Under the pieces are notes generated by a model. The model made no database searches and was not told where the DNA came from. It saw nothing but the letters and a program-made list of their open reading frames with translations. Both the position numbers and the translations under genes were made by a program. From the NCBI GenBank assembly GCA_947446925.1, contig CANFHU010000005.1, positions 62,001 to 126,000 on the forward strand: 64,000 bases of DNA, read 5' to 3'. Each line of letters begins with the position of its first letter. Position 1 is the first letter of the stretch. This DNA comes from Flavobacteriia bacterium. GTDB lineage: Bacteria; Bacteroidota; Bacteroidia; Flavobacteriales_D; Crocinitomicaceae. Below are positions 43,678 through 53,169 of the stretch, piece by piece.

Positions 43678-45150
43678 TTAATTGGAAGATTTTGGTAAAT
43701 AGATTAAGATCACACGTGAATCTTTTGTTAAATATTTTTTCGCAACACGTTGAATATCTGCTGGAGTAATTGTCAAATAGCTAGATAATTGCTTATTTAT
43801 TAGCGCAGTGTTTTTACGATACATGTAGTTATCTGCTAAATTTTCAGCGATACCAGCAACGCTACTATTTGAACTTACAATATTATTTTCATATTGATTA
43901 ATAACCTTTTGTAATTCTTCTTTGCTTACAAGTTCAGTTTGAATTCGCGTAATTTCTTCATCCATCGCGTCTTGGAGTGTTTTCAAATCTACTTTATCCG
44001 CCGCAATAGTTGCTACAACACCTAATCCTGGATCTTCGGAATCCATTCCGAAAGAAAATGCCTCTACCGCCAATTGTTTCTTTTCCACTAAAGATTTATT
44101 CATTCTAGAACTTGCACCTTCCGATAAGATTGTATTTAAAACTTCAATTGCTGGATAATCGATATGGTTTTGCTCTGGGAAACGATACCCCATAAATACT
44201 CCAGGTAATTGAATGTTATCATAAATAGTATCTACTTCTTGTCCTTTAATTGGTTCTTCAATGATAGATGGTCGAGGAATAGTGGTAGGAATTGCTAATT
44301 GTTTTTGTATTGCTTTTAATGCACTAGCATCCGTTGGTTTCAAGAAGTTGTTTGCAGTAAATAAGTCTTTAGAAACGCCGTATCTTGATTTAAATACATC
44401 GTCGGATACATTTTCAAAATCACGGTACATATTTATTGCTTGTCCTTTAGGAATAGAACCGAAATATGTATCAATCATTTTTTTAGTTTCTTCGATGTTT
44501 ATATCCCCAGCGATGGATAATACAGCGTTTGAAGGAACATAAAATGTACGGTAAAAGTTCACATAGTCCTCTTCTTGAGCAGCGTCTAAATGCTCCATTG
44601 CTCCAATTGGAACCCAATTATATGGATGTTTTTTAAATACACGGCTGCTCATATTCGCTAAGAAAGAAGCGTATGGTTGATTGTCAACACTTTGTCTTTT
44701 TTCTTCTTTTACTACTTGTCTTTGCGTTTCAATACCAGTTTTGTCTACTCGAGCGTGAAGTAAACGTTCACTCTCTAACCAGATACCTAACTCAACTTGA
44801 TTAGAAGGCATTATTTCATAATAATAGGTTCGATCTTGTGAAGTGTTTGCGTTTAAAGTTCCACCGTTTTTTTCTACAATTTGAGGATATTCACCTCGTT
44901 TAATATTCGTAGAGCCTTCAAATAATAAATGTTCAAAAAAGTGAGCGAAACCAGTACGATCTGCTTTTTCATTTTTAGAACCAACATGATACATGATAGA
45001 TACTGCCGCAATTGGAACAGTATGTTCTTCGTGAAGTATTACATGTAATCCATTGGCTAAATCATACTCTACGTATTCGATTTTTTTCTGTTGAGACCAC
45101 AAACTACTCACAGAAAGTAGTGCTGTCAAGGCAACAATGTGTTTTTTCAT
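43678..45150 (-). CDS. M16 zinc peptidase (active subunit)
   Basis: About 490 residues from the ATG at 45150, which gives a signal peptide (HIVALTALLSVSSLWSQ). The zinc motif is intact: FAHFFEHLLFEG (H-x-x-E-H) with the downstream Glu in ETQRQVVKEEKRQ. The N-terminal half carries the catalytic site, and the C-terminal half is the non-catalytic M16 lobe. It works in the periplasm, probably as a heterodimer with the adjacent zinc-less protein. A minus-strand TATATTTG box at 45191-45198 is a likely promoter. Confidence 0.92.
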   Translation of the reverse strand: MKKHIVALTALLSVSSLWSQQKKIEYVEYDLANGLHVILHEEHTVPIAAVSIMYHVGSKNEKADRTGFAHFFEHLLFEGSTNIKRGEYPQIVEKNGGTLNANTSQDRTYYYEIMPSNQVELGIWLESERLLHARVDKTGIETQRQVVKEEKRQSVDNQPYASFLANMSSRVFKKHPYNWVPIGAMEHLDAAQEEDYVNFYRTFYVPSNAVLSIAGDINIEETKKMIDTYFGSIPKGQAINMYRDFENVSDDVFKSRYGVSKDLFTANNFLKPTDASALKAIQKQLAIPTTIPRPSIIEEPIKGQEVDTIYDNIQLPGVFMGYRFPEQNHIDYPAIEVLNTILSEGASSRMNKSLVEKKQLAVEAFSFGMDSEDPGLGVVATIAADKVDLKTLQDAMDEEITRIQTELVSKEELQKVINQYENNIVSSNSSVAGIAENLADNYMYRKNTALINKQLSSYLTITPADIQRVAKKYLTKDSRVILIYLPKSSN

Positions 45151-45420
45151 AGGTGTGTAAATAATATTTTTCGGATTTTTTCCGTGAGTCCAAATATACA
45201 TATTAAGATTTAGTTGTAAATCATTGAGTGAGTTAAGTTTGTTAAAAATACAAAACGGAATTAAGTATTTAAATATTAATTAGTTAAATACAATACTTAA
45301 CAACTTGTTAACAACCTGTTAATTTCTTTATTTTTCATGTTCATAAGAACAATTGAATTTAAAAATCTTTTTATAAGGCTTGCACTTAAATTCGCCGTTC
45401 GATTTAAAAACCGAATAGAA

Positions 45421-45801
45421 ATGAAATTAACGAGTATTAAATTTAGTATAACAATTTTTACAATCCTTGGGGTTGTGATGTTTTACTCTTTTTTACCCGA
45501 AAAAGATTGTTATTTAGAATCGGGTCATGCATCTTTTTATGCGAATAAATTTCATGGACGACAAACTTCTTCTGGAGAAATCTTTAGTCAAAATAAATAT
45601 ACTGCAGCACATCAAACCTTAGCTTTTGGCTCTATTGTGCGTGTTCAAAATTTAGTTAATGATTCGGTAGTTTATGTTAAAATAAATGATCGTCTTCCAA
45701 AAAGTTCAAAACGTTTAATTGATTTATCTAAAAAAGCAGCGAGAGAGTTAAACTTCATTCGTAAAGGGACAGTTGAAGTTTTGGTAGAACGTGTTCAATA
45801 A
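45421..45801 (+). CDS. RlpA-like double-psi beta-barrel protein
   Basis: About 126 residues from the ATG at 45421; a longer frame to 45337 has no signal-like N-terminus. A membrane or signal segment (FSITIFTILGVVMFYSF) is followed by the RlpA core: ASFYANKFHGRQTSSGEIFS, AAHQTLAFGSIVRV, VKINDRLPKSSKRLIDLS and AARELNF. RlpA proteins bind denuded peptidoglycan and in some species are lytic transglycosylases; the D-R-G/D-R-L acid is present here. The stop overlaps the start of the CoA transferase by one base (TAATG), so the two are translationally linked, an unusual partnership. Confidence 0.88.
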   Translation: MKLTSIKFSITIFTILGVVMFYSFLPEKDCYLESGHASFYANKFHGRQTSSGEIFSQNKYTAAHQTLAFGSIVRVQNLVNDSVVYVKINDRLPKSSKRLIDLSKKAARELNFIRKGTVEVLVERVQ

Positions 45802-46856
45802 TGCTTTCCAATCTTAAAATTATTGATATTTCAACTGTACTTGCAGGTCCTTCTGTAGGTATGTTTTTTGCAGAATTGGGTGCGAATGTTTTGAAAATTG
45901 AACATCCGACACATAAAGATGTCACCAGAACCTGGAAAGGAGAAGGGGAAAACACAAATAGCATATCCGCTTATTTTTCAAGTGTAAATTTCAAAAAAAA
46001 GTATACCACCCTTGACTTATCGATTTCAAAAGATTTAAATTGTTTCTTGGAATTAATTCAAGAAGCAGATATTTTACTTTCCAATTTTAAAGCGAGTGAT
46101 TATTCCAAATTTGGTATTGAATCTAGGCGTTTACGCACACTTAATCCCCGCTTAATTCATGGTCGTGTAAGTGGTTTTGGATCAGATTCAGACAGGGTTG
46201 CTTACGACTTGATTTTACAAGCAGAAAGTGGTTTTATGTCAATCAATGGTTTAAGTACTACGGATCCTATCAAAATGCCAGTAGCATTAATCGATGTATT
46301 AACTGCACATCAATTAAAAGAAGGTATATTACTTGCGTTATTAGCGCGCGAAAAATCAGGAATTGGAAAGGATGTACATGTTTCTTTGTACAAAACTGCG
46401 GTATGTAGTTTAGTCAATCAAGCATCTAGTTATTTAATGACAAATAAGATTCCTCAACGAATTGGAAGTTTACATCCATCTATTGCACCCTACGGCGAAA
46501 TATTCACAACAAAAGAAGGGGAGAAGGTTACGTTTGCAATTGGAAGTGACAAACAATTTATAAAATTATTACAAAAATTAGATTTAGTTGATTTTCTTAT
46601 TGACGAGCGGTTTACCACGAATCAATCACGCGTGAAGCATCGTGAAGTACTTGCTAAACTTCTTCAGCCAGGCGTAAAAAAACTAACCGTAATTGAGTTA
46701 TTAGAATGGTCTTTGGCGAATCACATACCTTGTGGTCATATAAAAAATATTCAAGAAGTATTTAATGAAAAAACAGCTAAAGATTTAGTAAGAGAAGAGG
46801 AGATAGAAGGGGTGGTTACCAAACGTGTAACTAGTATTTCCTTTGATTTTAATTAA
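45801..46856 (+). CDS. CaiB/BaiF-type (class III) CoA transferase
   Basis: This 351-residue protein begins with the class III signature LKIIDISTVLAGPSVGMFFAELGANVLKIEHP (in parts). The catalytic Asp is in RVAYDLILQAESGFM (Asp136), and there is a RPLNPRLIHGRVSGFG-like segment (LRTLNPRLIHGRVSGFG). Members transfer CoA between organic acids. Substrate unknown (formyl, carnitine, alpha-methylacyl-CoA and others use the same fold). Only 8 bp separate its end from that of the convergent surface-protein gene. Confidence 0.9.
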   Translation: MLSNLKIIDISTVLAGPSVGMFFAELGANVLKIEHPTHKDVTRTWKGEGENTNSISAYFSSVNFKKKYTTLDLSISKDLNCFLELIQEADILLSNFKASDYSKFGIESRRLRTLNPRLIHGRVSGFGSDSDRVAYDLILQAESGFMSINGLSTTDPIKMPVALIDVLTAHQLKEGILLALLAREKSGIGKDVHVSLYKTAVCSLVNQASSYLMTNKIPQRIGSLHPSIAPYGEIFTTKEGEKVTFAIGSDKQFIKLLQKLDLVDFLIDERFTTNQSRVKHREVLAKLLQPGVKKLTVIELLEWSLANHIPCGHIKNIQEVFNEKTAKDLVREEEIEGVVTKRVTSISFDFN

Positions 46857-46864
46857 TTCTCTAC

Positions 46865-49800
46865 TCATCGTAACAAAGATACATGACCTCTTTTAGAGAT
46901 TGCATTACCATAACTATCTGTATAATATACTTGCCAATTATAAATATCATCTGGTGAAGGAAGTCCGTGATATGTTCCATCCCAACTATCATTTTGATTA
47001 GATAAATAAACTATAAGTTCTCCCCATCTATCATAAATGTACATCGTAAAATCAGAAATGTTATACATAACTGGTTTAAATAAATCATTTTTCTGATCAT
47101 TATTTGGAGTAAAGCAATTGGGAATATACAGTTCCGATTGAAATGTTATATACACTTTAGAACTATCTGTACATTGATTCGTATCAGTGAAATAAACACT
47201 AAATTGCATTTCTTTATCTGGGGTAATCATTGGATACTGACAATCTGAACAACTTAAAATGTTTGCCGGTTTCCAAGAAAATACTCCTTTGCTATTTTTT
47301 GATACTTCTGGTTTTAAAGTAATATTATCACCCCAATTTGCAACATATTGATAATCAATTTTTAAGTTTGGTCTTTTGAACACTGTGATTAATACAGAGT
47401 TGGTGTCAACACATTGGTTAGAATCAATTGAAACAACCGTATATTTCGTAGAAGTTTTTGGAGTAACAGTTGCTATTGAATTATCACTTTTTAAATAGTT
47501 AATATCTGATTGATTCAACCATTTATAATACAAACCACCATGGCAAATGATAGTTGCTTTTTCATTTAAACAAATTGCTGTATCTTTTTCTAATTGGAAA
47601 TTAGGGTCGAAAAAATTCACCCTAACCTCTTCTTTTTTTACACCACATGAATTTGTATACGCTACAGAATAAGTAGTATTTAATTTCGGTTTTAAGATGT
47701 ACTTTAAATTATTAATTTTTTGAATACCTGTTGTTGGTGTAAAAGTTAAATTTTCTCCATTTTTAAGCGTTAAAACTTTTGATTCATTTGGGCATAAATT
47801 TATAGTTGGAGTTTGGAAAAATTGTTTCGTTGGGTCAATTGTTGAAACATGAATGGTATCAATTGTCTTACATGAATTTGAAATTGTTTTAGTTACAAAA
47901 TAGGTAATTGAGTCTATTGGTGAACAAACAACATTATTACCCGAAGTGGTATTTAAATAATTAGTAGGAAACCAATTGTAATTTTTACCACCACTTACAG
48001 TTAAATCAATACTATTCCCTTTACAAACTTCATAGGAGTAATTAGCGGATTGATTGGTTTTTAAGATTTTATATGGAAAGACAATATCTAATGTTCTGCA
48101 ACCTTTTACTACATGAACCTCAATATCAACATCAGAATTAATTTTTGTTTTTAAAACAGAACCGGTGTTATTTAGAAATAAACTGTCTGGTTTCCAATGA
48201 TACACACCACCCTCTAAAACAGAAATTTCTACATCTGCATTTAAACAAGTACTTGCGACTTCATGTATGATTTTTTCATAATCATTATAAACATTTACTT
48301 CCGTAAAAGTAGTGTCAGGCAACAAGCAAATACTTTTTGAATTTGATGCAATTAACTTAACGGTATATTTACCTGGAGTTTTGTATCTATGAATTGGTTC
48401 TTTCAATTTCGATTTTTCCCCATCACCAAAATACCATTCATACGTATCACAATTAACACTTAGATTAGAGAAATGTACATCCCCATTTAAACAAATAGCA
48501 CTATCACCTGTAGTTATTTTTGCCAAGGAAGCTTTTAAATCAAATTCAAAAGCCGCTAAATTACATCCACCAGCAGTTGCATTATTTGTAGGAGAAAATA
48601 CTTCAGGTGTTGTAGAAAAGCCGTCTTGAATAGAACCACAGCCAGCACAAACAGCATGATAAATACCACCTCTTTTATCAAATCGACTAGTACCACCATC
48701 GACATGATTATTTGCAATACTCATACCCCCCATAAAAGTCGCATAACTTAAAACACCTGCATCATTACCTAATACTGCTATATAAAAATTATTACCATTT
48801 GTTTCATTTTGAAAAGCATCGTTAGTTACCTCTAAACCAATCGTTGTACTATTGATTGCCTTTGATGAAGATCTGTTTTTTATACCTCCCCAGCCAGATA
48901 TATATATATCACCACACAAGGAAACAGAAAAAGCAGTAGGGGAAATGTCTACAGACTTATTACCGGTTCCAAAGGTTGTGTTCCATTGTAATGTATTGAG
49001 ATCATTGGAAAATTTACTAATGAATTGACCTGAATTTGGAATTCCATATTTACCAGTAGTAATCGGTAAATTACTTTCACTTTGTCCATAGATGTAAATA
49101 TTTTTCAAATGATCTATTTGCACGAAAAATGCTTGATCATATTCTGAAGCACCAATAAATGTTCCTGCTAAAATTTTTGGATTATTATTGGATAATTTCA
49201 AAACATAACCATCACATAAACCACCATTATAGTGTTTAACATTTCCATTAGCAAAAGTTAATTCAGAAGAATTAGTACCACCTGCAAGATACAATGTCCC
49301 ATCCAAAGCGGATTGAACTGAATTTCCTGTTTCAATATTTTCACCACCAAAATAACTTGAAAATATTAGATTGTCCAAATTCGATGAAAACTTAAAAATG
49401 ACAGCGTCCTGAAATCCTTTTAAATTAGATTGAAAAGCATTTTTGGTAGGGAAGTCATGCGAGTGAGTTGTACTCGAAACAACAACATTATTATCATGAC
49501 TAATAATGATTTCTCCACGGAATTCATCTCCAGAATTAAAACGAAGTATACTATCATTTATGCCATCGTTTTTACTCCCACCAATATACGTAGATGCTTT
49601 TAAAACAGATCCAAATTCATTTAATTTAAGTACATATAAATCTGTTTGATTAAAATAAATATTTAGTCTTTTTTCAGGTAATTTACCACCATTGAATGTT
49701 TTATCGTAAGAATTAGTTGGTATTGGGAAGTCATTTGAACTAGTAGCCCCAAAAATATAAAGGTCGTTTTGATCATTACAAACCATGCTATGTGGTGTCT

Positions 49801-50818
49801 CATTTCCTTTTCCACCGATATAAGTAGAAAAAAGTAAATCTTTTCCATCTGCATTAAATTTAGAAATAGTTAAATCAACAGCAGAATGGGTTAGTGTATA
49901 AACATTATTTAAACTATCTACATAGATTGAATCACCACCATTAAAATTCAGATTATAAGAACCAGTAACCGTAGGATACCCCATACCAAATGAAACACCT
50001 CCTGCAATAAGATTTCCGTTTTTGTCCGGTGTAGCAGTAAATCCTCTATTATCAGCAGTTGATCCAGAAAAAGAAGAAAATATAATTTCAGGGTCAATAC
50101 ATAAAGTGTGATTAAGGTTGTATTTATCAAGTTTATATTGAACAATATCGTCTATTAAATTAAATTGAATTCCCACATTTGACTTTTTACCAGTAGTAGG
50201 ATTAATAGTCCAAGCACTTGGTTTTCGATGGATAATTTCGCCGAACCGGTATTGAACATGTAAACTTCCATCTGAATCGATAAAAGATCGTTTCCCTCCA
50301 GTTATACGCATCTTGATAACAGACGGATCTTGCATAGGAGCAATTAAAAAAGAATATTCCATTAAATTCGATTTTGCTTCCATCAACATAGAAACATTCG
50401 GGTAAATTTCTGCTACTTCAAGTTTTTTATACCCGAAAATTTCACTTTTCCATTTGGTAGAATCTACTCCTATAAAATAATTATGATAATGTTTTGATCT
50501 ATTTTCTTTTTTAATCTTGGAAAAATTAGCGTTCTCAAATCGTGTTGTAATTACATCTACACCAATGACGTCCTTTGAATTCGAATTAACATTTCTTTTT
50601 ATTTGATTTTCAGAATGTTCAAGTGGACTTTTCTCCAATAGATTATATGTAAATCCAGTTTTATCTATATAAAAATCACCTAGTGCTAATGGTGTTTTAA
50701 ATAATACATCTTTATGCCATTGTCCTTGATTTGGGTAAAACCAAATAGATTCTTTTTGAGCATATATATGAAAGGTATATAAGAAAAAAAACGTAGATAA
50801 TAAAATTCTATTTAACAC
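46865..50818 (-). CDS. Giant T9SS type B surface protein (DUF7948, SBBP, PKD)
   Basis: This 1317-residue secreted protein starts at a GTG (signal peptide LLSTFFFLYTFHIYA). The first ~230 residues match the DUF7948 N-terminus (WFYPNQGQWHKDVLF, GDFYIDKTGFTYNLLEK). A seven-bladed-like SBBP repeat region follows (TYIGGKGNETPHSMV, STYIGGSKNDGIN and others, about 260-650). A PKD domain is at about 770-850 (YEWYFGDGEKSKL, PGKYTVKLIAS). Ig-like repeats come next, and a gliding-motility/CHU_C type B sorting domain at the end (IPNCFTPNNDQKNDLF, IYDRWGELIVY). It is expected to be exported by the type IX system to the cell surface, where it could bind or adhere. The GTG start is supported by the fit of the signal peptide. 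Confidence 0.92.
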   Translation of the reverse strand: MLNRILLSTFFFLYTFHIYAQKESIWFYPNQGQWHKDVLFKTPLALGDFYIDKTGFTYNLLEKSPLEHSENQIKRNVNSNSKDVIGVDVITTRFENANFSKIKKENRSKHYHNYFIGVDSTKWKSEIFGYKKLEVAEIYPNVSMLMEAKSNLMEYSFLIAPMQDPSVIKMRITGGKRSFIDSDGSLHVQYRFGEIIHRKPSAWTINPTTGKKSNVGIQFNLIDDIVQYKLDKYNLNHTLCIDPEIIFSSFSGSTADNRGFTATPDKNGNLIAGGVSFGMGYPTVTGSYNLNFNGGDSIYVDSLNNVYTLTHSAVDLTISKFNADGKDLLFSTYIGGKGNETPHSMVCNDQNDLYIFGATSSNDFPIPTNSYDKTFNGGKLPEKRLNIYFNQTDLYVLKLNEFGSVLKASTYIGGSKNDGINDSILRFNSGDEFRGEIIISHDNNVVVSSTTHSHDFPTKNAFQSNLKGFQDAVIFKFSSNLDNLIFSSYFGGENIETGNSVQSALDGTLYLAGGTNSSELTFANGNVKHYNGGLCDGYVLKLSNNNPKILAGTFIGASEYDQAFFVQIDHLKNIYIYGQSESNLPITTGKYGIPNSGQFISKFSNDLNTLQWNTTFGTGNKSVDISPTAFSVSLCGDIYISGWGGIKNRSSSKAINSTTIGLEVTNDAFQNETNGNNFYIAVLGNDAGVLSYATFMGGMSIANNHVDGGTSRFDKRGGIYHAVCAGCGSIQDGFSTTPEVFSPTNNATAGGCNLAAFEFDLKASLAKITTGDSAICLNGDVHFSNLSVNCDTYEWYFGDGEKSKLKEPIHRYKTPGKYTVKLIASNSKSICLLPDTTFTEVNVYNDYEKIIHEVASTCLNADVEISVLEGGVYHWKPDSLFLNNTGSVLKTKINSDVDIEVHVVKGCRTLDIVFPYKILKTNQSANYSYEVCKGNSIDLTVSGGKNYNWFPTNYLNTTSGNNVVCSPIDSITYFVTKTISNSCKTIDTIHVSTIDPTKQFFQTPTINLCPNESKVLTLKNGENLTFTPTTGIQKINNLKYILKPKLNTTYSVAYTNSCGVKKEEVRVNFFDPNFQLEKDTAICLNEKATIICHGGLYYKWLNQSDINYLKSDNSIATVTPKTSTKYTVVSIDSNQCVDTNSVLITVFKRPNLKIDYQYVANWGDNITLKPEVSKNSKGVFSWKPANILSCSDCQYPMITPDKEMQFSVYFTDTNQCTDSSKVYITFQSELYIPNCFTPNNDQKNDLFKPVMYNISDFTMYIYDRWGELIVYLSNQNDSWDGTYHGLPSPDDIYNWQVYYTDSYGNAISKRGHVSLLR

Positions 50819-50875
50819 TATATTAATCTTTTAAATCGATATTAAGTAATTTGTATAAAAATTAAAGTTAAAAAA

Positions 50876-50901
50876 AAAACCGCATCTTTCAATGCGGTTT
50901 T
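50876..50901. terminator. Terminator after gcvT
   Basis: AAAACCGCAT (50876-50885), loop CTTTCA, ATGCGGTTTT (50892-50901), with an A-run before it that is a T-run on the minus strand. Confidence 0.8.
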
Positions 50902-50917
50902 GTAATAGTTAATAAAA

Positions 50918-52000
50918 TTAATTTTTGTAGAAAGGTAATTTAACCACTTTTGCTTTAATTCCTTTATCTCTGATTGAAACAAATATTTCAGAATCTAATT
51001 TTGAATTTTCTAACGTTACATAACCAAGTCCGATACCAATTTTCATAGAAGGAGACATAGTTCCAGAAGTTACAATACCTATTTCTTTTCCATCTGCATC
51101 TACAATAGGGTAGTCATGACGAGGAATTCCACGATCAATCATTTCGAAAGCAACCAACTTACGCGTAACTCCTTCTTCTTTTTGTTTTTTCAAAAATTCT
51201 GCATCGGTAAAATCTTTCGTGAATTTCGTAATCCAACCTAATCCAGCCTCTAAAGGAGAAGTTGAATCGTTGATGTCATTTCCGTATAAACAGAATCCCA
51301 TTTCTAAACGAAGCGTGTCACGAGCAGCTAAACCAATAGGCTTGATTCCAAAAGGAGCACCTGCTTCAAATACTTTGTCCCATAATGCATTCACCGCATC
51401 ATTTTTTACATAAATTTCAAAACCTCCCGAACCAGTATAACCAGTTGCAGAAATAATTACATGTTCAACACCTGCGAAATCACCTACTACGAAATTATAA
51501 TATGGAATAGCTTTTAAATCTACGGATGTTAAAGATTGCATCGCTTCCGCTGCTTTCGGTCCTTGAATTGCTAATAAAGAATATTCATCCGAAATATTTT
51601 TCATTTCCACACCTAAGTCATTGTGTGCGGAAATCCATTCCCAATCTTTATCTATATTAGAAGCATTCACTACTAAAAGATATTGCTCTTCTTTCATTTT
51701 ATAGACAATTAAATCATCTACAATTCCTCCTTTACCATTTGGAAGACAGCTATATTGCGCTTTACCTACAACCAAATTGGAAGCATCGTTAGAAGTAACT
51801 TTTTGAATTAAATCCAATGCTTTTGGTCCTGTTAATAAAAACTCACCCATGTGAGAAACGTCAAAAACACCAACTCCATTACGCACTGTTTCGTGCTCCA
51901 TGTTCACTCCTTCGTATTGTACAGGCATATTATATCCTGCAAACGGTACCATTTTCGCTCCAAGCGCAATGTGTTTTTCTGTTAAAGCTGTATTTTTCAT
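50918..52000 (-). CDS. gcvT: Aminomethyltransferase (glycine cleavage T protein)
   Basis: About 360 residues from the ATG at 52000. A TTG at 52021 extends the frame by seven codons, but it sits on the -7 box, so it is rejected. Marks are [36 protein letters not shown] (about 46-61), [16 protein letters not shown] and [20 protein letters not shown]. GcvT moves the methylene group from the H protein's aminomethyl-lipoate to tetrahydrofolate. The other gcv genes are not in the window. The gene is monocistronic with a clear promoter and terminator. Confidence 0.95.
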   Translation of the reverse strand: MKNTALTEKHIALGAKMVPFAGYNMPVQYEGVNMEHETVRNGVGVFDVSHMGEFLLTGPKALDLIQKVTSNDASNLVVGKAQYSCLPNGKGGIVDDLIVYKMKEEQYLLVVNASNIDKDWEWISAHNDLGVEMKNISDEYSLLAIQGPKAAEAMQSLTSVDLKAIPYYNFVVGDFAGVEHVIISATGYTGSGGFEIYVKNDAVNALWDKVFEAGAPFGIKPIGLAARDTLRLEMGFCLYGNDINDSTSPLEAGLGWITKFTKDFTDAEFLKKQKEEGVTRKLVAFEMIDRGIPRHDYPIVDADGKEIGIVTSGTMSPSMKIGIGLGYVTLENSKLDSEIFVSIRDKGIKAKVVKLPFYKN

Positions 52001-52018
52001 TTGATAATTTTCTTTTGG

Positions 52019-52026
52019 CAAAAGTA
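52019..52026 (-). promoter_or_regulatory. -7 box of gcvT
   Basis: The minus strand reads TACTTTTG, an exact TAnnTTTG match, 19 bp before the ATG at 52000. TTTG occurs about 16 bp further upstream, a slightly short spacing. Confidence 0.5.
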
Positions 52027-52082
52027 GAATTTATTTTGTTGACAAACACAATCTAGCAGTGATATTGTAATATATTTGAAAC

Positions 52083-53042
52083 ATGAATACGGAAACAAAC
52101 CATCCTTTATTTGATACATCGTTATCCATTCTTCAGGAAATAAACATACCTAGATTTACCGCAAGAGGAATTAAACTCTTTATTAAACGGGATGACTTGA
52201 TTCATAAAGAAGTTTCAGGTAATAAATGGCGAAAATTGAAATATAATTTATTACAAGTTCAACAAGGTAATTACTTAGGTGTATTTACATTTGGAGGTGC
52301 GTATTCAAATCATTTACTTGCAACAGCTTCAGCTGCTAATCGTGCAAATATCAAAAGTATAGGTTTTGTTCGTGGAGACGAATTAACTGAAAATTCAAAC
52401 AATACACTCAAGCGATGTACCGAACTTGGAATGCAATTAATTTTTATTTCACGGGAGGAATATGCGCTTCGAAACGACAAGCAATATATCGATGAATTAA
52501 AATCGGAGCATACAAATTTTTATTTTGTACCAGAAGGGGGCGGAAATTACCTTGGAATAGTCGGTTGTCAAGAAATTTGGAAAGAAATAAATCAAACAAT
52601 AGATGAAGTATTTGTAGCACAAGGAACAACAGCCACAAGTTGTGGAGTATTATTAGGAAAACCCGCCAACTGCAAATTACATGTAATCCCAGTCTTAAAA
52701 GGATTTGATGCTTACGCAGAAATGTTAAACAAATTAAAATGGTTTTTATTTCAAGAAGATTTAGCAAAAGAGTTACTTGAAGATGTGGTAATTCATCATG
52801 AATATCATTTTGGAGGTTATGGAAAATACACCCATGATTTACTAACATTTATTCAAGAAGTTTATCAGAATTCTAAAATCCCGCTGGATCCGATATATAC
52901 AGCAAAAGCATTTTATGGTATGTTCAAAGAATTAGAAATTAAAACGTACGACAATAAACATATTTTATTCATACATACAGGTGGTATTCAAGTATGTAAA
53001 GAAATTGAAATAAAAAATAATATTTCGCTATTCACAAATTGA
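52083..53042 (+). CDS. ACC deaminase/D-cysteine desulfhydrase family PLP enzyme
   Basis: This 319-residue fold-type II PLP enzyme carries the cofactor Lys48 in KEVSGNKWRKLKYNLL, TFGGAYSNHLLATA (with the Ser that contacts the PLP phosphate or acts as a nucleophile), VPEGGGNYLGIVGCQE and AQGTTATSCGVL. The family contains ACC deaminase and D-cysteine desulfhydrase, and key residues do not separate these here. Divergent from gcvT across a short gap. A TATATTTG box ends 4 bp before the ATG, so a nearly leaderless transcript is possible. Confidence 0.88.
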   Translation: MNTETNHPLFDTSLSILQEINIPRFTARGIKLFIKRDDLIHKEVSGNKWRKLKYNLLQVQQGNYLGVFTFGGAYSNHLLATASAANRANIKSIGFVRGDELTENSNNTLKRCTELGMQLIFISREEYALRNDKQYIDELKSEHTNFYFVPEGGGNYLGIVGCQEIWKEINQTIDEVFVAQGTTATSCGVLLGKPANCKLHVIPVLKGFDAYAEMLNKLKWFLFQEDLAKELLEDVVIHHEYHFGGYGKYTHDLLTFIQEVYQNSKIPLDPIYTAKAFYGMFKELEIKTYDNKHILFIHTGGIQVCKEIEIKNNISLFTN

Positions 53043-53085
53043 AATTTTCGTTGATAAATAGTTCATTTATTTTTAGAGGTTTCAA

Positions 53086-53115
53086 TTGTTGACCAATAAT
53101 TTTTAGTTAAATTTG
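53086..53115 (+). promoter_or_regulatory. Promoter of carB
   Basis: TTG (53086-53088), 19-bp spacer, TAAATTTG (53108-53115); both elements match the Bacteroidota consensus. The ATG lies 55 bp downstream. Confidence 0.7.
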
Positions 53116-53169
53116 CGCTCAATTTGTAGTTAACTATTTGTAAAATTGAAATCTAAATAAGCGCATTTT

